A stretch of DNA of 32,290 nucleotides from Prochloron sp. SulCav_FS08_3_32_3330 (GCA_020721205.1 DYNF01000050.1:1-32290); one strand, 5' to 3'. Positions 1-8,877 are shown, counted from the first letter of the stretch. Made by a program: numbers and translations. The notes: generated by a model from the letters alone, not told the origin.

Positions 1-356
1 TTGAATGATAAGTAGCGGTTAACAATCATTTTTTCAGTAACTCTGCTATATTAATGAACAACTTATGAATGATAGCAATGATTAATAAGTAAAACTAATG
101 ATTGAGTTAAGCGACTACCTTTAACTGATAAGCTAAACTTATTAATCTTACCCTTATTCTTGTCATCTTGTTATCATTCTTAAAAGTTACTAACTTTGTT
201 ACTAACTTTGTTACTAACTTTCAGAAATGACCTAGCAAGGTAACAAGTTAAGGTACTGATTAATAAGTTTTACTAATCAATCTTTTCTCTAGCTAAAACC
301 CTAGTAACTTGATACTATTTTAAGATTAAATTGAGTAATAGTTGAGTAAAATGTCA
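1..356. other. Gene-free AT-rich repetitive stretch
   Basis: No plausible reading frame lies here. The stretch holds a perfect 12-bp tandem triplet (186-221) and several loose variants of TGATAAGT / TGATTAATAAGT near 5, 79, 127 and 258. It lies downstream of the TIR-like gene. No tRNA, terminator or consensus promoter is evident. It could be a degenerated intergenic or an iteron-like region, but nothing proves either. Confidence 0.6.
186..221. repeat. 12-bp tandem repeat, three perfect copies
   Basis: GTTACTAACTTT occurs three times in a row (186-197, 198-209, 210-221). It lies in gene-free AT-rich DNA and looks like a slippage-type microsatellite. Confidence 0.9.
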
Positions 357-1253
357 TTACTCAAAAATCTTAAGCCTTAAAAGTATTGATATATATAGTT
401 TATATCTATATCTTAACATTATCATCTCTAAAATGTTCTCATCTCCACGCCTTTCCCAAATATTTTGATACAGTTCATCGAAAAATAGCTTTAGTTTATA
501 CAAAAATTGTTTTCTTTTGTCTTCCAGCACAGGATTTATAAATTCATATAGTGAATTATTCCACTCATTAATAAAATTTTCAATTGGTTCTAAGTATTTA
601 CTACGACTAATTGGTGTGGCAACATGATACTCTTTCAGGAAATAAGCTAGATCGCCATTCGGTGAAAATTGCTCCAAAAGTTTACTAAATAGTTGTCGAT
701 CAGAGCGTAGTGATGAACTTGTAATAGGAGGTGAAAATAGGACTCCACTATTATTCATACTTTTAAGTGCATCAGAAAGTTTCTCTGTAAGTTCCTTTTT
801 GACCTTCTTACGAGTCTCTTTGTCAGAGTCTGGCTCAAGATTGTAGGTAATTGGCCAACGACGTGACGCAAGATTAAAAGGCATTTGATCTTTAGGACTT
901 CCAAAATGTTCATTCATTACTAGAATTATCCTTTCCTCACCGAGTGCGTGTAGTGCAAATCCAAGTTCAATTAAGACATTAGGATTTGCACTAAGCCTGT
1001 TGCCATCAGATTTAGAAGTAAAAGATACATCAGCAACAAAGACAAAACTTGCCTCTATTTTTGAAAAAATGGTTTGTACAATATCAGGTAATCCCGGTAT
1101 TCCTTTTGTATCGTGATCAACTTTGGGACGCTCATCAAGTCCACATTCATTCTTAATGACACCCATTGCATCCTTCAAAGCATCCCGAATGAAGTAGTGA
1201 TTTATTTGCTCTGGCGATTGACTTTGCCAAGAATAAAAAATAGATATTGGCAT
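357..1253 (-). CDS. TIR-like predicted nucleotide-binding protein
   Basis: From the chosen ATG the product is 298 aa. It starts with IFYSWQSQSP, a hallmark of a bacterial family with a TIR-like/CAP12-like fold (family recognised from memory). DTKGIPGLPDI lies near residues 48-58 and NPNVLIELGFAL near 90-101; Glu96 in the IELG motif is the likely catalytic or nucleotide-contacting residue by analogy. Relatives occur as NAD-consuming or nucleotide-sensing defence effectors, but no cyclase, sensor or second defence gene is visible beside it. An ATG 21 bp upstream (1274) adds seven residues; I prefer 1253 because the family begins right before the first beta strand. Neither start has a strong Shine-Dalgarno. 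The tail after QNIWERRGDE is short and Leu/Ile/Arg-rich, so the C-terminus may be truncated. TIR-like fold is likely; biological role is open. Confidence 0.75.
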   Translation of the reverse strand: MPISIFYSWQSQSPEQINHYFIRDALKDAMGVIKNECGLDERPKVDHDTKGIPGLPDIVQTIFSKIEASFVFVADVSFTSKSDGNRLSANPNVLIELGFALHALGEERIILVMNEHFGSPKDQMPFNLASRRWPITYNLEPDSDKETRKKVKKELTEKLSDALKSMNNSGVLFSPPITSSSLRSDRQLFSKLLEQFSPNGDLAYFLKEYHVATPISRSKYLEPIENFINEWNNSLYEFINPVLEDKRKQFLYKLKLFFDELYQNIWERRGDENILEMIMLRYRYKLYISILLRLKIFE

Positions 1254-1329
1254 ATTTTTAAGCAACCTATACATATTAATAAATTGTTTTCATTACTAAT
1301 TTTACCTTAAATAGTTATTAATTTTTAAT

Positions 1330-4026
1330 TTATTCTTGGCTAAAATATCCTGCTATTAAGCCCATAATATCACTTAAAATTTCTGAATCATCCATAAACA
1401 TCCATTTACCTTTCTGATAACAGATATAAGGAAGATAACCTTTTGATAGTGAAAGATTAAATTCTTTTTTATTATATAATTCTTGGTTGAAAGCCTCAAA
1501 CCAGTCAACTTTTTCTCTAAAATCGTCATTATCATTATTGACATCTTGAAAAATCTTAAATTGAATAGTAAAACCAAATTTTTCTTGACTATATTTACGC
1601 CATAACCAATCAATGATATGAAAATCAGAATAATTTATTTTCTGTAATTCTTTAGCTTCAATACAAGTTTTTTCAGGTTTACCAACTATTTTACAAAAAA
1701 TATTCCATGTTTCATAATCTGCTTTTTTCCAATCTTGATTTTTTAATAAATTATTGAGTTTACTAAAATCAACTTTTGATTCTGAAGCATTGCTTAATAA
1801 TTTATTAACTATATCTAAATATAGATCTTGTTTTCTAATATTATCTAAGAATGAGTCATTTTCTAACATTTCTAAATCATAAAAGCCGTTAGAAATCGCT
1901 TTTTCAAGATAATTTATAGCTTCATATTCTTTATTACAAGCGCAAATACAAGCAAGACGATAAGAAGAATAACAATTTTCCGGTACTTTTTCTAAAACTT
2001 GATTATAGTAAATTTTAGCTTGAGTTAAATTGTTAGCTCCTAAATAAGCATCTGCTACAAATATTTGATTTTTGATTAAGGTTATTTCGTCATCTTGTAA
2101 ATTACCTAGTGCTACCAAATCAGGATGTTGTTTATTAGGAAAAATATTATTAGCTTTTTCAACTTCTGCTATACATAAATCATATTGTTCTGCTTCATAA
2201 TATTTCCAAGCTTCTTGATAATGGTTTTGATATTGATTAAATTGCTCATGAAATTGCTCATAAGATTGTAATTTAATGTTTACATTATTTAACATAATTG
2301 AGCAAATTTCATTATAAAAATTTTGCCAAATTTTATTAATTTCTTCAATTACTTTTTCTTTAGTTTCTTGATATTTTGATAAAAGATTTTGGATTTCTTC
2401 TTGTCTCTTATTTCCAGCCATCCAACCACCAATAGCACTACCAACAAGTGTACCTAAGCCCGGAGCGATTAAAGTTCCAATAGCCGCACCAATAGCAGTT
2501 TCTTGTGAAGCAACACCTTTAATTCCTATTTCAGAACTAAAACCTTGTAAAACATTTTTAAAAGCATCAGTAAGATTATCATTATTTTCTGGAAAATTAT
2601 AAGCTAAAACTTCATCAGTAACCCTACTTAATTTTTTAACTGCTAAATTAATATTACCGAAATTAGAACTAATAATTTTATTAATACTTTTTTCTGTAAT
2701 ATCAGAATCCAGATTAGGAATTATTTTTTCAATCAGAGAAATCATCTTAGTCAAATTACTTCGTAGATCATTTTCTAAATAATCAATGTTAAATCTTTTA
2801 ACAATTGCATGGACAGTTTCTGCTTCTTCCTCATCATTAAATCTCTTTGATAAAGGTTTAAAAAATTCTCTATGTAATTGATCATACAAGGTAATTGATA
2901 ACTGTGTTAAATCAATTTCAGAACTATTATTATCACTAATAGATAAAGATAATGATTCTTGATTAGATTCTAATACTTCTACTTTTTGTTCAATATTAGA
3001 GCTAATATCTTGAGAATTTTCCGTAGATTTATTACTGGAAATATCTAAATTAAATTCTTGATACCATTCTGGAAAATCCTCCTCTATTTGTTGAGCATAA
3101 ACCTTAACAATGTTCACTGATTTAATATTTAATTTATCCAAATTATTCTTAATCAAAGAAACTATTTTGTTTTGCTCTGGGATTTTTTCTACTATAAGTT
3201 TAATTTGTAAACAATTATCTTTTATTTTAGCTTGAGTTTTAATGTTTTGAGATTCTAACCATTGATTGATTAAAAGATTGATAGCATTAATATCCCCTAG
3301 AGTTGCTAATTCTTCTAAACTTTGATTTTTGTTTACTTCAAGATTTAATTCTTGATGCCATGCCTGAAAATCATCATCTTTTTGTTTACCATATACTTTA
3401 ACGGTTTTAATGATAGAAATATTTAATTTTATTAAAAACTGACTTAACCAATTTACTAATTGTTTTTGAGGTGGCACTTTTTCACCTTCTAACATGATCT
3501 GTAAACAACTTTCTTTAATCGAAATTTTGGTAACATTAATTTTTTTTGTTTGAAGTGCATGGTTAGTCAATCTTGCGATCGCATTGACATTACCTTGTCT
3601 GGCTTCTGTGATAATTTGATTTTTATTCATAATTATTGGGGTTCTCCTTAAATTTACAATAACTTTTTTAATTAATTTATCTACTTCTTGAGGTTTCCAG
3701 TGCCAAACCTCACAAATTTTATTGACTAATTTTCTTTCTAAGGGTGCAAAATAACCGTCAATATGAGCGATCGCTAAAACTTGACGCATCGTTTCAGTTT
3801 GTAAACCATGAGGAATGTTATTGGCGATCGCCTCTACAGAAAGATGATTTTCCTCTTGAGCTAAAATTTTCTCCATTTCCTGTAAGGTAACGTCATTAAT
3901 TTCCGCTACTTGTGCCAATTCTCGTAAAGCTTTAGTTTCCTCTGAGTGAATTTGTCCATCAGCACAAACTACATGAGTTAAGAGGAGAAATTGACAGTTT
4001 AATGATTGATTAACAATTGTGGACAT
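1330..4026 (-). CDS. TerB / repeat / glycine-zipper / TPR / GUN4 fusion protein
   Basis: 898 aa. Residues 10-120 look like a TerB domain (LLLTHVVCADGQIHSEE and a second AIAHIDGYFAPLE half). Two homologous units follow at about 135-230 and 238-330, each with a CLQI strand, a KVP/KIP turn and a VKVYxxQxxxDFxxWxQEF/LNL end; I recall this unit as common but uncharacterised in cyanobacteria. A glycine-zipper segment (about 505-540: AAIGTLIAPGLGTLVGSAIG) suggests membrane insertion or oligomerisation. TPR-like helices lie at about 610-740. The last 145 residues are a GUN4 domain (IDWLWRKYSQEKFGFTIQ). GUN4 binds porphyrins and activates Mg-chelatase in its best-known form, but multidomain GUN4 proteins often have other, unknown roles. 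A strong promoter lies upstream (4062-4090). An internal AAGGAG plus ATG at 3630 falls exactly between TerB and the repeats. Fusion architecture is clear; function is not. Confidence 0.85.
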   Translation of the reverse strand: MSTIVNQSLNCQFLLLTHVVCADGQIHSEETKALRELAQVAEINDVTLQEMEKILAQEENHLSVEAIANNIPHGLQTETMRQVLAIAHIDGYFAPLERKLVNKICEVWHWKPQEVDKLIKKVIVNLRRTPIIMNKNQIITEARQGNVNAIARLTNHALQTKKINVTKISIKESCLQIMLEGEKVPPQKQLVNWLSQFLIKLNISIIKTVKVYGKQKDDDFQAWHQELNLEVNKNQSLEELATLGDINAINLLINQWLESQNIKTQAKIKDNCLQIKLIVEKIPEQNKIVSLIKNNLDKLNIKSVNIVKVYAQQIEEDFPEWYQEFNLDISSNKSTENSQDISSNIEQKVEVLESNQESLSLSISDNNSSEIDLTQLSITLYDQLHREFFKPLSKRFNDEEEAETVHAIVKRFNIDYLENDLRSNLTKMISLIEKIIPNLDSDITEKSINKIISSNFGNINLAVKKLSRVTDEVLAYNFPENNDNLTDAFKNVLQGFSSEIGIKGVASQETAIGAAIGTLIAPGLGTLVGSAIGGWMAGNKRQEEIQNLLSKYQETKEKVIEEINKIWQNFYNEICSIMLNNVNIKLQSYEQFHEQFNQYQNHYQEAWKYYEAEQYDLCIAEVEKANNIFPNKQHPDLVALGNLQDDEITLIKNQIFVADAYLGANNLTQAKIYYNQVLEKVPENCYSSYRLACICACNKEYEAINYLEKAISNGFYDLEMLENDSFLDNIRKQDLYLDIVNKLLSNASESKVDFSKLNNLLKNQDWKKADYETWNIFCKIVGKPEKTCIEAKELQKINYSDFHIIDWLWRKYSQEKFGFTIQFKIFQDVNNDNDDFREKVDWFEAFNQELYNKKEFNLSLSKGYLPYICYQKGKWMFMDDSEILSDIMGLIAGYFSQE
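3628..3649 (-). promoter_or_regulatory. Internal ribosome-binding site and in-frame ATG
   Basis: On the minus strand AAGGAG (3649-3644) precedes an in-frame ATG (3630-3628) by 13 nt. It sits at codon 133 of the fusion gene, between the TerB domain and the first repeat. The residues just before it (VIVNLRRTPII) have the look of translated intergenic DNA. The spacing is long, so use is uncertain. Confidence 0.4.
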
Positions 4027-4061
4027 TTTCCCCGATCGATCAAGTAAATTTATCTACAGTT

Positions 4062-4090
4062 AGATTATCTCATTTTATAGGAACTGTCAA
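4062..4090 (-). promoter_or_regulatory. Sigma70-type promoter for the TerB-GUN4 gene
   Basis: Reading the minus strand: -35 TTGACA (4090-4085), 17-nt spacer, -10 TAATCT (4067-4062). The start codon is about 36 nt past the -10. Near-consensus hexamers and ideal spacing. Confidence 0.7.
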
Positions 4091-4134
4091 CTCCTTTTTT
4101 CCATTGAATGTGTTATCATGGTTAATCAGATCAT

Positions 4135-4163
4135 TTGACAAATAGAATTGATCTGACTATATT
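4135..4163 (+). promoter_or_regulatory. Sigma70-type promoter for the HTH-TPR gene
   Basis: -35 TTGACA (4135-4140), 17-nt spacer, -10 TATATT (4158-4163). The ATG at 4204 is about 40 nt downstream. It is divergent from the TerB-GUN4 promoter; the two -35 boxes are 44 nt apart. Confidence 0.75.
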
Positions 4164-4203
4164 TATTGATGATTAATCTCACGAAGTAAAGGTATTAAAA
4201 TTT

Positions 4204-5445
4204 ATGATTCCTCAAGATTTTCTTAAAAATATCACTAAACGTCTTGGCGTTTCGGAAACCGAGTTAGAAGCTTTACAAGAAGCCTTAAAAGGTAACAATG
4301 TAGATGCGATCGCTGAAAAATTAGAAGTAACAAAAGAAGCGATCCAAAAAAGATTAGGAGAAATTTATAAAAAATTTCAAATTGAAGGACGAGGTCCCGG
4401 AAAATTAACTCGTCTTCAACAACAATTAATGGAAGAATATCAAAAATATTTAGAGCATTTTGGGCAAGTAGCAACGGGGAATAATCCCACTAATGAAATT
4501 AAGCCTTTTTTACCTTTAGAAATTGATAGTTTATCACCTTGTGAAACTCAAATTTTATATACCTTAGCATTAACAGAAACTCCTCTGAGTTTAGACCAAA
4601 TTCAAAAGACTTTTTCTACTGAAAATTTATCGGAATTACTGATCGCTTTAGCTTCCCTTTTAAAACAGTCTTTAGTGGAACAAATAAGCAAAGGTGAATA
4701 TACTCAATTTGTGGGGGCATTTAGCTTTAAACAGTGGGTTTTACATCAGTGTAAACAGTTTGATTTAGATGCAACTAATCTCTTGTTAAAAGACTATCCT
4801 AAGCTTTATCAACAATTAGCTAAAAATCTTAATCAATCGGGTTATGAAAGTTATTGTCAAGGGGAATTATTTACCGCTAAATTTAACTTAAAATTAGCTT
4901 GTAATTTACAACCAAAATTAGCGGCGGCTCATTATAATTTAGCGTCAACTTATGAGCAGTTACAACAAAATAATTTAGCTAAAAAACATTATCAAATAGC
5001 GGTATCTTTAAATAAAAAAGCTTCAGATTCAGCCCTTTGTAATTTAGCAAGATTAAATATTTTAGATGGGAATATTAATCAAGCTATTAAAGAGATTAAT
5101 TCTATCTTAGAGACAGTAAAAGATGATTTAGTAAAAGCAGATTTATTTAAAAATTTAGCATGGGCTTATTTATTAAAAAATAAATTAGATCCAGCTTTCA
5201 CTAATATACAGTTAGCTTTACAATTAAATCCTCAGAAACCTATAATTAATTGTTTAATGGCAGAAATTTTAGAAGCGCAAGGAAAAGAAAAAGAAGCCTT
5301 AGAATATTGGCAAAAAGTGTTAAATTTTGAGCGAAAAGAAGAAGAAAATAACGGTTTAAATTGGCAAACTCCTGAGTTAATTATGGGGCGTTTACAAGCT
5401 TATCAAAGAGTTAATTTTGGATTAAAATCAAAGGTAACTGTTTAA
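4204..5445 (+). CDS. HTH and TPR-repeat protein
   Basis: 413 aa. The N-terminus (about 5-60) is a LuxR/sigma-like helix-turn-helix: VSETELEALQEALKGNN, then IAEKLEVTKEAIQKRLGEIYKKF, with a basic RGPGKLTRLQQQ wing. A second winged-helix-like part lies at about 105-180 (LSPCETQILYTLALTETPLSLDQI). TPR-like helix pairs run from about 205 to 390 (AAHYNLASTYEQLQQNNLAKKHYQIAV; LAWAYLLKNKLDPAFTNIQLALQLNP). This HTH type often heads NB-ARC or WD40 proteins in cyanobacteria, but no NTPase domain is present here. It is likely a DNA-binding or adaptor protein with a protein-interaction scaffold. It faces the TerB-GUN4 gene head to head, which could mean co-regulation. Target and partner are unknown. Confidence 0.7.
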   Translation: MIPQDFLKNITKRLGVSETELEALQEALKGNNVDAIAEKLEVTKEAIQKRLGEIYKKFQIEGRGPGKLTRLQQQLMEEYQKYLEHFGQVATGNNPTNEIKPFLPLEIDSLSPCETQILYTLALTETPLSLDQIQKTFSTENLSELLIALASLLKQSLVEQISKGEYTQFVGAFSFKQWVLHQCKQFDLDATNLLLKDYPKLYQQLAKNLNQSGYESYCQGELFTAKFNLKLACNLQPKLAAAHYNLASTYEQLQQNNLAKKHYQIAVSLNKKASDSALCNLARLNILDGNINQAIKEINSILETVKDDLVKADLFKNLAWAYLLKNKLDPAFTNIQLALQLNPQKPIINCLMAEILEAQGKEKEALEYWQKVLNFERKEEENNGLNWQTPELIMGRLQAYQRVNFGLKSKVTV

Positions 5446-5476
5446 GATTTAGTTTTGATCAGTGAATTATTAAAGA

Positions 5477-5495
5477 ATCAGGCTTTTAGCCTGAT
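5477..5495. terminator. Bidirectional hairpin between convergent genes
   Basis: ATCAGGCT-TTT-AGCCTGAT, an 8-bp stem with a 3-nt loop, lies between the converging HTH-TPR and MerA-like genes. It includes the stop codon of the MerA-like gene (5486-5488). There is no long T-tract, so termination is only probable. Confidence 0.45.
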
Positions 5496-7030
5496 ATACT
5501 GTACAAAAATCCTAAGATTTTTTGAGTTCTTGGAGTTAACAACTTACGACGATAAGCGTCTGCTGTTTTTTTGATTGCTTCAGCTTGAGTAGGATAGGAG
5601 TGAATAACGCTAGATAAACCATTTAAACCGATTTTATTTACCATTGCACTCGTAATTTCTGAGATCATTTCTCCTGCATGACTCGCTATAATAGTCGCTC
5701 CTAAAATTTGATCTGAGTTTTTTCTGTGGTGAATTTTGACAAAGCCCTCTGTTTCTCCATCAGCGATCGCCCGATCTACAGCACTCATCATAATTTTAAT
5801 CGTTTCATAGTCTATCCCTTCTTTTTGTAATTGATGCTCATATTTACCTACATGAGCAATTTCGGGATCCGTATATGTTACCCAAGGAATAACTAAATTA
5901 CTAAATTTTGATTTACCTAAACCAAAGGGAGAAAACAGAGTATTTTTAATCACAATTCTTGCCGCCGCATCCGCCGTATGAGTAAATTTATAGGGTAAAC
6001 AAATATCTCCGGCGGCGTAAATTTTCGGGTTAGTTGTCTGTAAATAATCGTTAACTTTAACTCCTTTTTGATCATATTTTACCCCTACAGCCTCTAAATT
6101 TAAACCTTCTATATTAGGAGATCGCCCTGCTCCAATTAAAATTTCTTTAACCATAATTAAATCTTCTTTTTGATTAGATTGATAGTAAATTTTTTTACCT
6201 TCATTTGTTGTTTCTATCCTTAATATTTGAGCATTTAAAATAAGATTAATCCCCTCTCTCTTAAAGGTATTTTGTATAATTTCAGCCCCATCACTATCTT
6301 CCTTATTTAAAATATGATCATCCTGATGAAATAAAGTAACATTTGAGCCTAAACGATGAAAAGTTTGAGCTAATTCGCAACCAATGGGACCCGCTCCAAT
6401 AACTGCTAAACTAGAGGGTAATTCTGTTAAAGAAAAAATAGTTTCATTAGTATAAAATTCTCCTGTTTCTATACCTTTAATGTTTGGTTTTACTGCCCTT
6501 GCTCCCGTAGCGATTACTGCTTTTTTATAATTTAATTTTTGTTGATTAACTTCTATTATATTATTACACAAAAAACGAGCTTCTCCTAAGAAAACATCTA
6601 CGCCTAAATTGTTAAATCTTTCCGCAGAATCATGATGACTAATCTGCGCTCTAATTTTACGCATTCTTTCCATTATAAAAGAAAAATCTATTTCTTTTTC
6701 TATTACATTAATCCCTAATTTTTGAGCCTTTAAAATTTCCCCAATAACTTTAGCTGATCTAATCATAGCTTTAGAAGGAATACAACCAAAATTTAAACAA
6801 TCTCCCCCCATTAAATGTTTTTCAATTAAAGCAACTTTTAAACCTAAATTTAAACCTGCTACTCCTGCGGATACCACTAAACCAGCCGTTCCCGCTCCTA
6901 TTACGATTAAATCATAACAGGATTTAGGAGTAGGATTAACCCAATCGGGAGGATGAACAAAAGAGATTAATTTTTGATTATATTCATCCATTGGTTGAAT
7001 ATTTAGATCAGAATTGTTTGCTTGATTCAT
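5486..7030 (-). CDS. MerA-like pyridine nucleotide-disulfide oxidoreductase
   Basis: 514 aa, class I flavoprotein disulfide reductase. FAD-binding motif VIGAGTAGLV is at about 43-52. The redox-active pair is Cys78-x4-Cys83 in GGDCLNFGCIPSK, the MerA/lipoamide dehydrogenase signature. A second nucleotide-binding motif AVIGAGPIGCELA lies in the middle, and AAGDIC begins the second FAD contact. The dimerisation domain carries HSYPTQAEA. True mercuric reductases also have a C-terminal Cys-Cys pair; this protein ends in GFLYSISG with none, and there is no HMA domain, so Hg(II) reduction is doubtful. It is the last gene of the ArsS cluster, just behind a TVP38 gene. Cytosolic reduction of a disulfide or metal(loid) substrate is the likeliest role. 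The annotation mercuric reductase would be an over-call. Confidence 0.85.
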   Translation of the reverse strand: MNQANNSDLNIQPMDEYNQKLISFVHPPDWVNPTPKSCYDLIVIGAGTAGLVVSAGVAGLNLGLKVALIEKHLMGGDCLNFGCIPSKAMIRSAKVIGEILKAQKLGINVIEKEIDFSFIMERMRKIRAQISHHDSAERFNNLGVDVFLGEARFLCNNIIEVNQQKLNYKKAVIATGARAVKPNIKGIETGEFYTNETIFSLTELPSSLAVIGAGPIGCELAQTFHRLGSNVTLFHQDDHILNKEDSDGAEIIQNTFKREGINLILNAQILRIETTNEGKKIYYQSNQKEDLIMVKEILIGAGRSPNIEGLNLEAVGVKYDQKGVKVNDYLQTTNPKIYAAGDICLPYKFTHTADAAARIVIKNTLFSPFGLGKSKFSNLVIPWVTYTDPEIAHVGKYEHQLQKEGIDYETIKIMMSAVDRAIADGETEGFVKIHHRKNSDQILGATIIASHAGEMISEITSAMVNKIGLNGLSSVIHSYPTQAEAIKKTADAYRRKLLTPRTQKILGFLYSISG

Positions 7031-7080
7031 AATATCAAAAAATAAATTTTTAGGTTTAAAATAAATTAAATATTTCAGAT

Positions 7081-7770
7081 TTAACTAACATTTTCTTTTA
7101 GAGCTTCATTTAATGCTTTTCTGGCTATTTTTGTGACAGATAAAGTAACAGCTACGGTAGCGATAAAACCAACTATTTTAATTGTCCATTGAGCGATAGG
7201 ATTAGCGCTAGGAGTTTGAGTGCCAATAGTAGCTAAATTTCCCGCTAAAGAACCAAGATAAACATACATAATTGTACCCGGAATCATGCCCACTGAACCA
7301 ATAATATAGTCTTTTAAAGATACTCCGGTTACTCCATAAGCATAGTTTAATAAATTAAAAGGAAAGAGCGGAGATAAACGAGTTAATAAAACAATTTTTA
7401 AGCCTTCTTTGCCCACAGCTTGATCTATTGCTTTAAATTTTTGATTGTTAGAAAGTTGTTTTACTACCCAATTTCTAGCGATATATCTTCCGATTAAAAA
7501 AGCCAAAGTTGCACCAATGGTAGCACCAATAAAAACATAAATTGAGCCAAAAACTACTCCAAAAACTACCCCTGCTCCTAAAGTTACAATAGAGCCGGGT
7601 AAAAAGGCAACCGTAGCAATAATATAAAGTAAAATAAAGGCGATTGCTCCTAATGATCCTAAACTATCAATCCATTGTAAAGCATTAATTAACAAATCTT
7701 GAGGATTAAAATAAGAGGTTAGAAATTGAGCTAAAATTATGATTGGTGTAAACATTGAAAAAGCTAACAT
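7081..7770 (-). CDS. TVP38/TMEM64 family membrane protein
   Basis: 229 aa from ATG 7770. It has the SNARE-associated/VTT core: LPGSIVTLGAGVVFG, a Gly-rich GATIGATLAFLIGRYIAR segment, then RLSPLFPFNLLNYAYG and GSVGMIPGTIMYVYLG, with about six hydrophobic segments. The frame is open up to 7860, but a start there would overlap the 3' end of arsS by 55 nt and add a charged Trp/Arg-rich stretch unlike the family, so I chose the Met before the first membrane helix (7755 is also possible). No clear ribosome-binding site precedes either. The gene follows arsS and precedes the MerA-like gene. In cyanobacteria TVP38 and a MerA-like enzyme are frequent neighbours (from memory). Family members are thought to move lipids or small solutes; substrate unknown. 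Confidence 0.85.
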   Translation of the reverse strand: MLAFSMFTPIIILAQFLTSYFNPQDLLINALQWIDSLGSLGAIAFILLYIIATVAFLPGSIVTLGAGVVFGVVFGSIYVFIGATIGATLAFLIGRYIARNWVVKQLSNNQKFKAIDQAVGKEGLKIVLLTRLSPLFPFNLLNYAYGVTGVSLKDYIIGSVGMIPGTIMYVYLGSLAGNLATIGTQTPSANPIAQWTIKIVGFIATVAVTLSVTKIARKALNEALKENVS

Positions 7771-7805
7771 TTTTGTATATAAATTACTAGAATTGACAAT
7801 AGAAA

Positions 7806-8798
7806 TTAAGTTAAAGCACCTCCACAACTTGATCCACTTCCGGCTGTACATCCATAACAATAGGGGGCTGTTTGTATATTTTTAATTACATCTAAATTCC
7901 CTATTTCTAATAAGTTAGAAACGGTTAATTTCTCTCCATTTTCTAATTTTGAGGGTAAATTTTCCATCTGATTAAAGTCACAATCATAAATATTACCTAA
8001 ATAATCAATTGATAATTCATTTTTACACATTAAATTATCAAGAGTTTGAGGATTAAAATTAGATTCTAAAAATTGTAAATAGGGATTAATTAATCCTTGT
8101 TTTTCTAAATAAAATTTTGTTCTACCAATGGGTAAATTAGTAATAGTTAATAAGCGATTAAATTTAATCTTAAAATGTTGTTCTAAGAACTTTTGATAAT
8201 CCTGTTCTAATTTAACTTGATTTGGGGTTAAACTGAAATTTTCATTAATCGGTAATTTTGGATTATAAACTAAATCTAAGTTTAATTTCGGATTAATTCC
8301 ATAACCTAAATTATTTAATAATTGTAAAGCTTTAATCGAATTATGATAAACACCTTTACCTCGCATTTGATCCACATTATCCTCTAAATAACAGGGTAAA
8401 GATGCGATAATTCTAACCTCATTTTTAGCACAAAATTCTGGTATATTTTGATAACCTTGTTCAAAATAAATAGTTAAATTTGATCTAACAATTATTTCTT
8501 TTTGATGTTTTCTAGCAGTTTCTACTAAGGTTTTAAAACCATAATTTAATTCGGGTGCGCCTCCCGTTAAATCTACGGTTTTAATTTGGGGAAATTTAGC
8601 AATTAATTCTATTAGTTGATCACAAATTTCTGGCGTTAATTCTTCAGTGCGTTTGGGACTAGCTTCCACATGACAATGATGACAAGCAAGATTACATTTT
8701 TTCCCTAAATTAATTTGTAAAACTGTAATTTTACTTTTAGTTAAAGGTTGCTTGATTTTCTGTTTAAATGATGTTATTTCTAAGGTTTTTGTTTCCAT
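7806..8798 (-). CDS. arsS: Arsenosugar biosynthesis radical SAM protein ArsS
   Basis: 330 aa, the usual length. The radical SAM cluster motif CNLACHHC gives Cys35, Cys39 and Cys42 (CX3CX2C), followed by HVEASPKR. A glycine motif DLTGGAPEL follows. The C-terminal Cys-rich part has CDFNQ and ends with CYGCTAGSGSSCGG, typical of the radical SAM/Cys-rich family (TIGR04167), which likely holds an auxiliary iron-sulfur cluster. ArsS is thought to transfer the 5'-deoxyadenosyl group to methylated arsenic in arsenosugar synthesis. Its normal partner ArsM, the arsenite methyltransferase, is not in the window. Both flanking genes run the same way, and the two TIGR0428x glycosyltransferases upstream are typical companions. 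Family assignment is firm; activity here is inferred. Confidence 0.9.
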   Translation of the reverse strand: METKTLEITSFKQKIKQPLTKSKITVLQINLGKKCNLACHHCHVEASPKRTEELTPEICDQLIELIAKFPQIKTVDLTGGAPELNYGFKTLVETARKHQKEIIVRSNLTIYFEQGYQNIPEFCAKNEVRIIASLPCYLEDNVDQMRGKGVYHNSIKALQLLNNLGYGINPKLNLDLVYNPKLPINENFSLTPNQVKLEQDYQKFLEQHFKIKFNRLLTITNLPIGRTKFYLEKQGLINPYLQFLESNFNPQTLDNLMCKNELSIDYLGNIYDCDFNQMENLPSKLENGEKLTVSNLLEIGNLDVIKNIQTAPYCYGCTAGSGSSCGGALT

Positions 8799-8877
8799 TT
8801 TTGTTAGTTATATTTTTAGATTAGAATAATAATAAGAAGAATTACAAAGAAACCTAGTTTCTTCAAGTATTTGATAG

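Noticed and set aside
1-356. Replication origin with iterons
   Set aside because: Repeated words are loose, no DnaA box cluster or replication gene is visible.
5486-7030. Genuine mercuric reductase merA
   Set aside because: Lacks the C-terminal Cys pair and any mer regulator or transporter; only MerA-like is supported.
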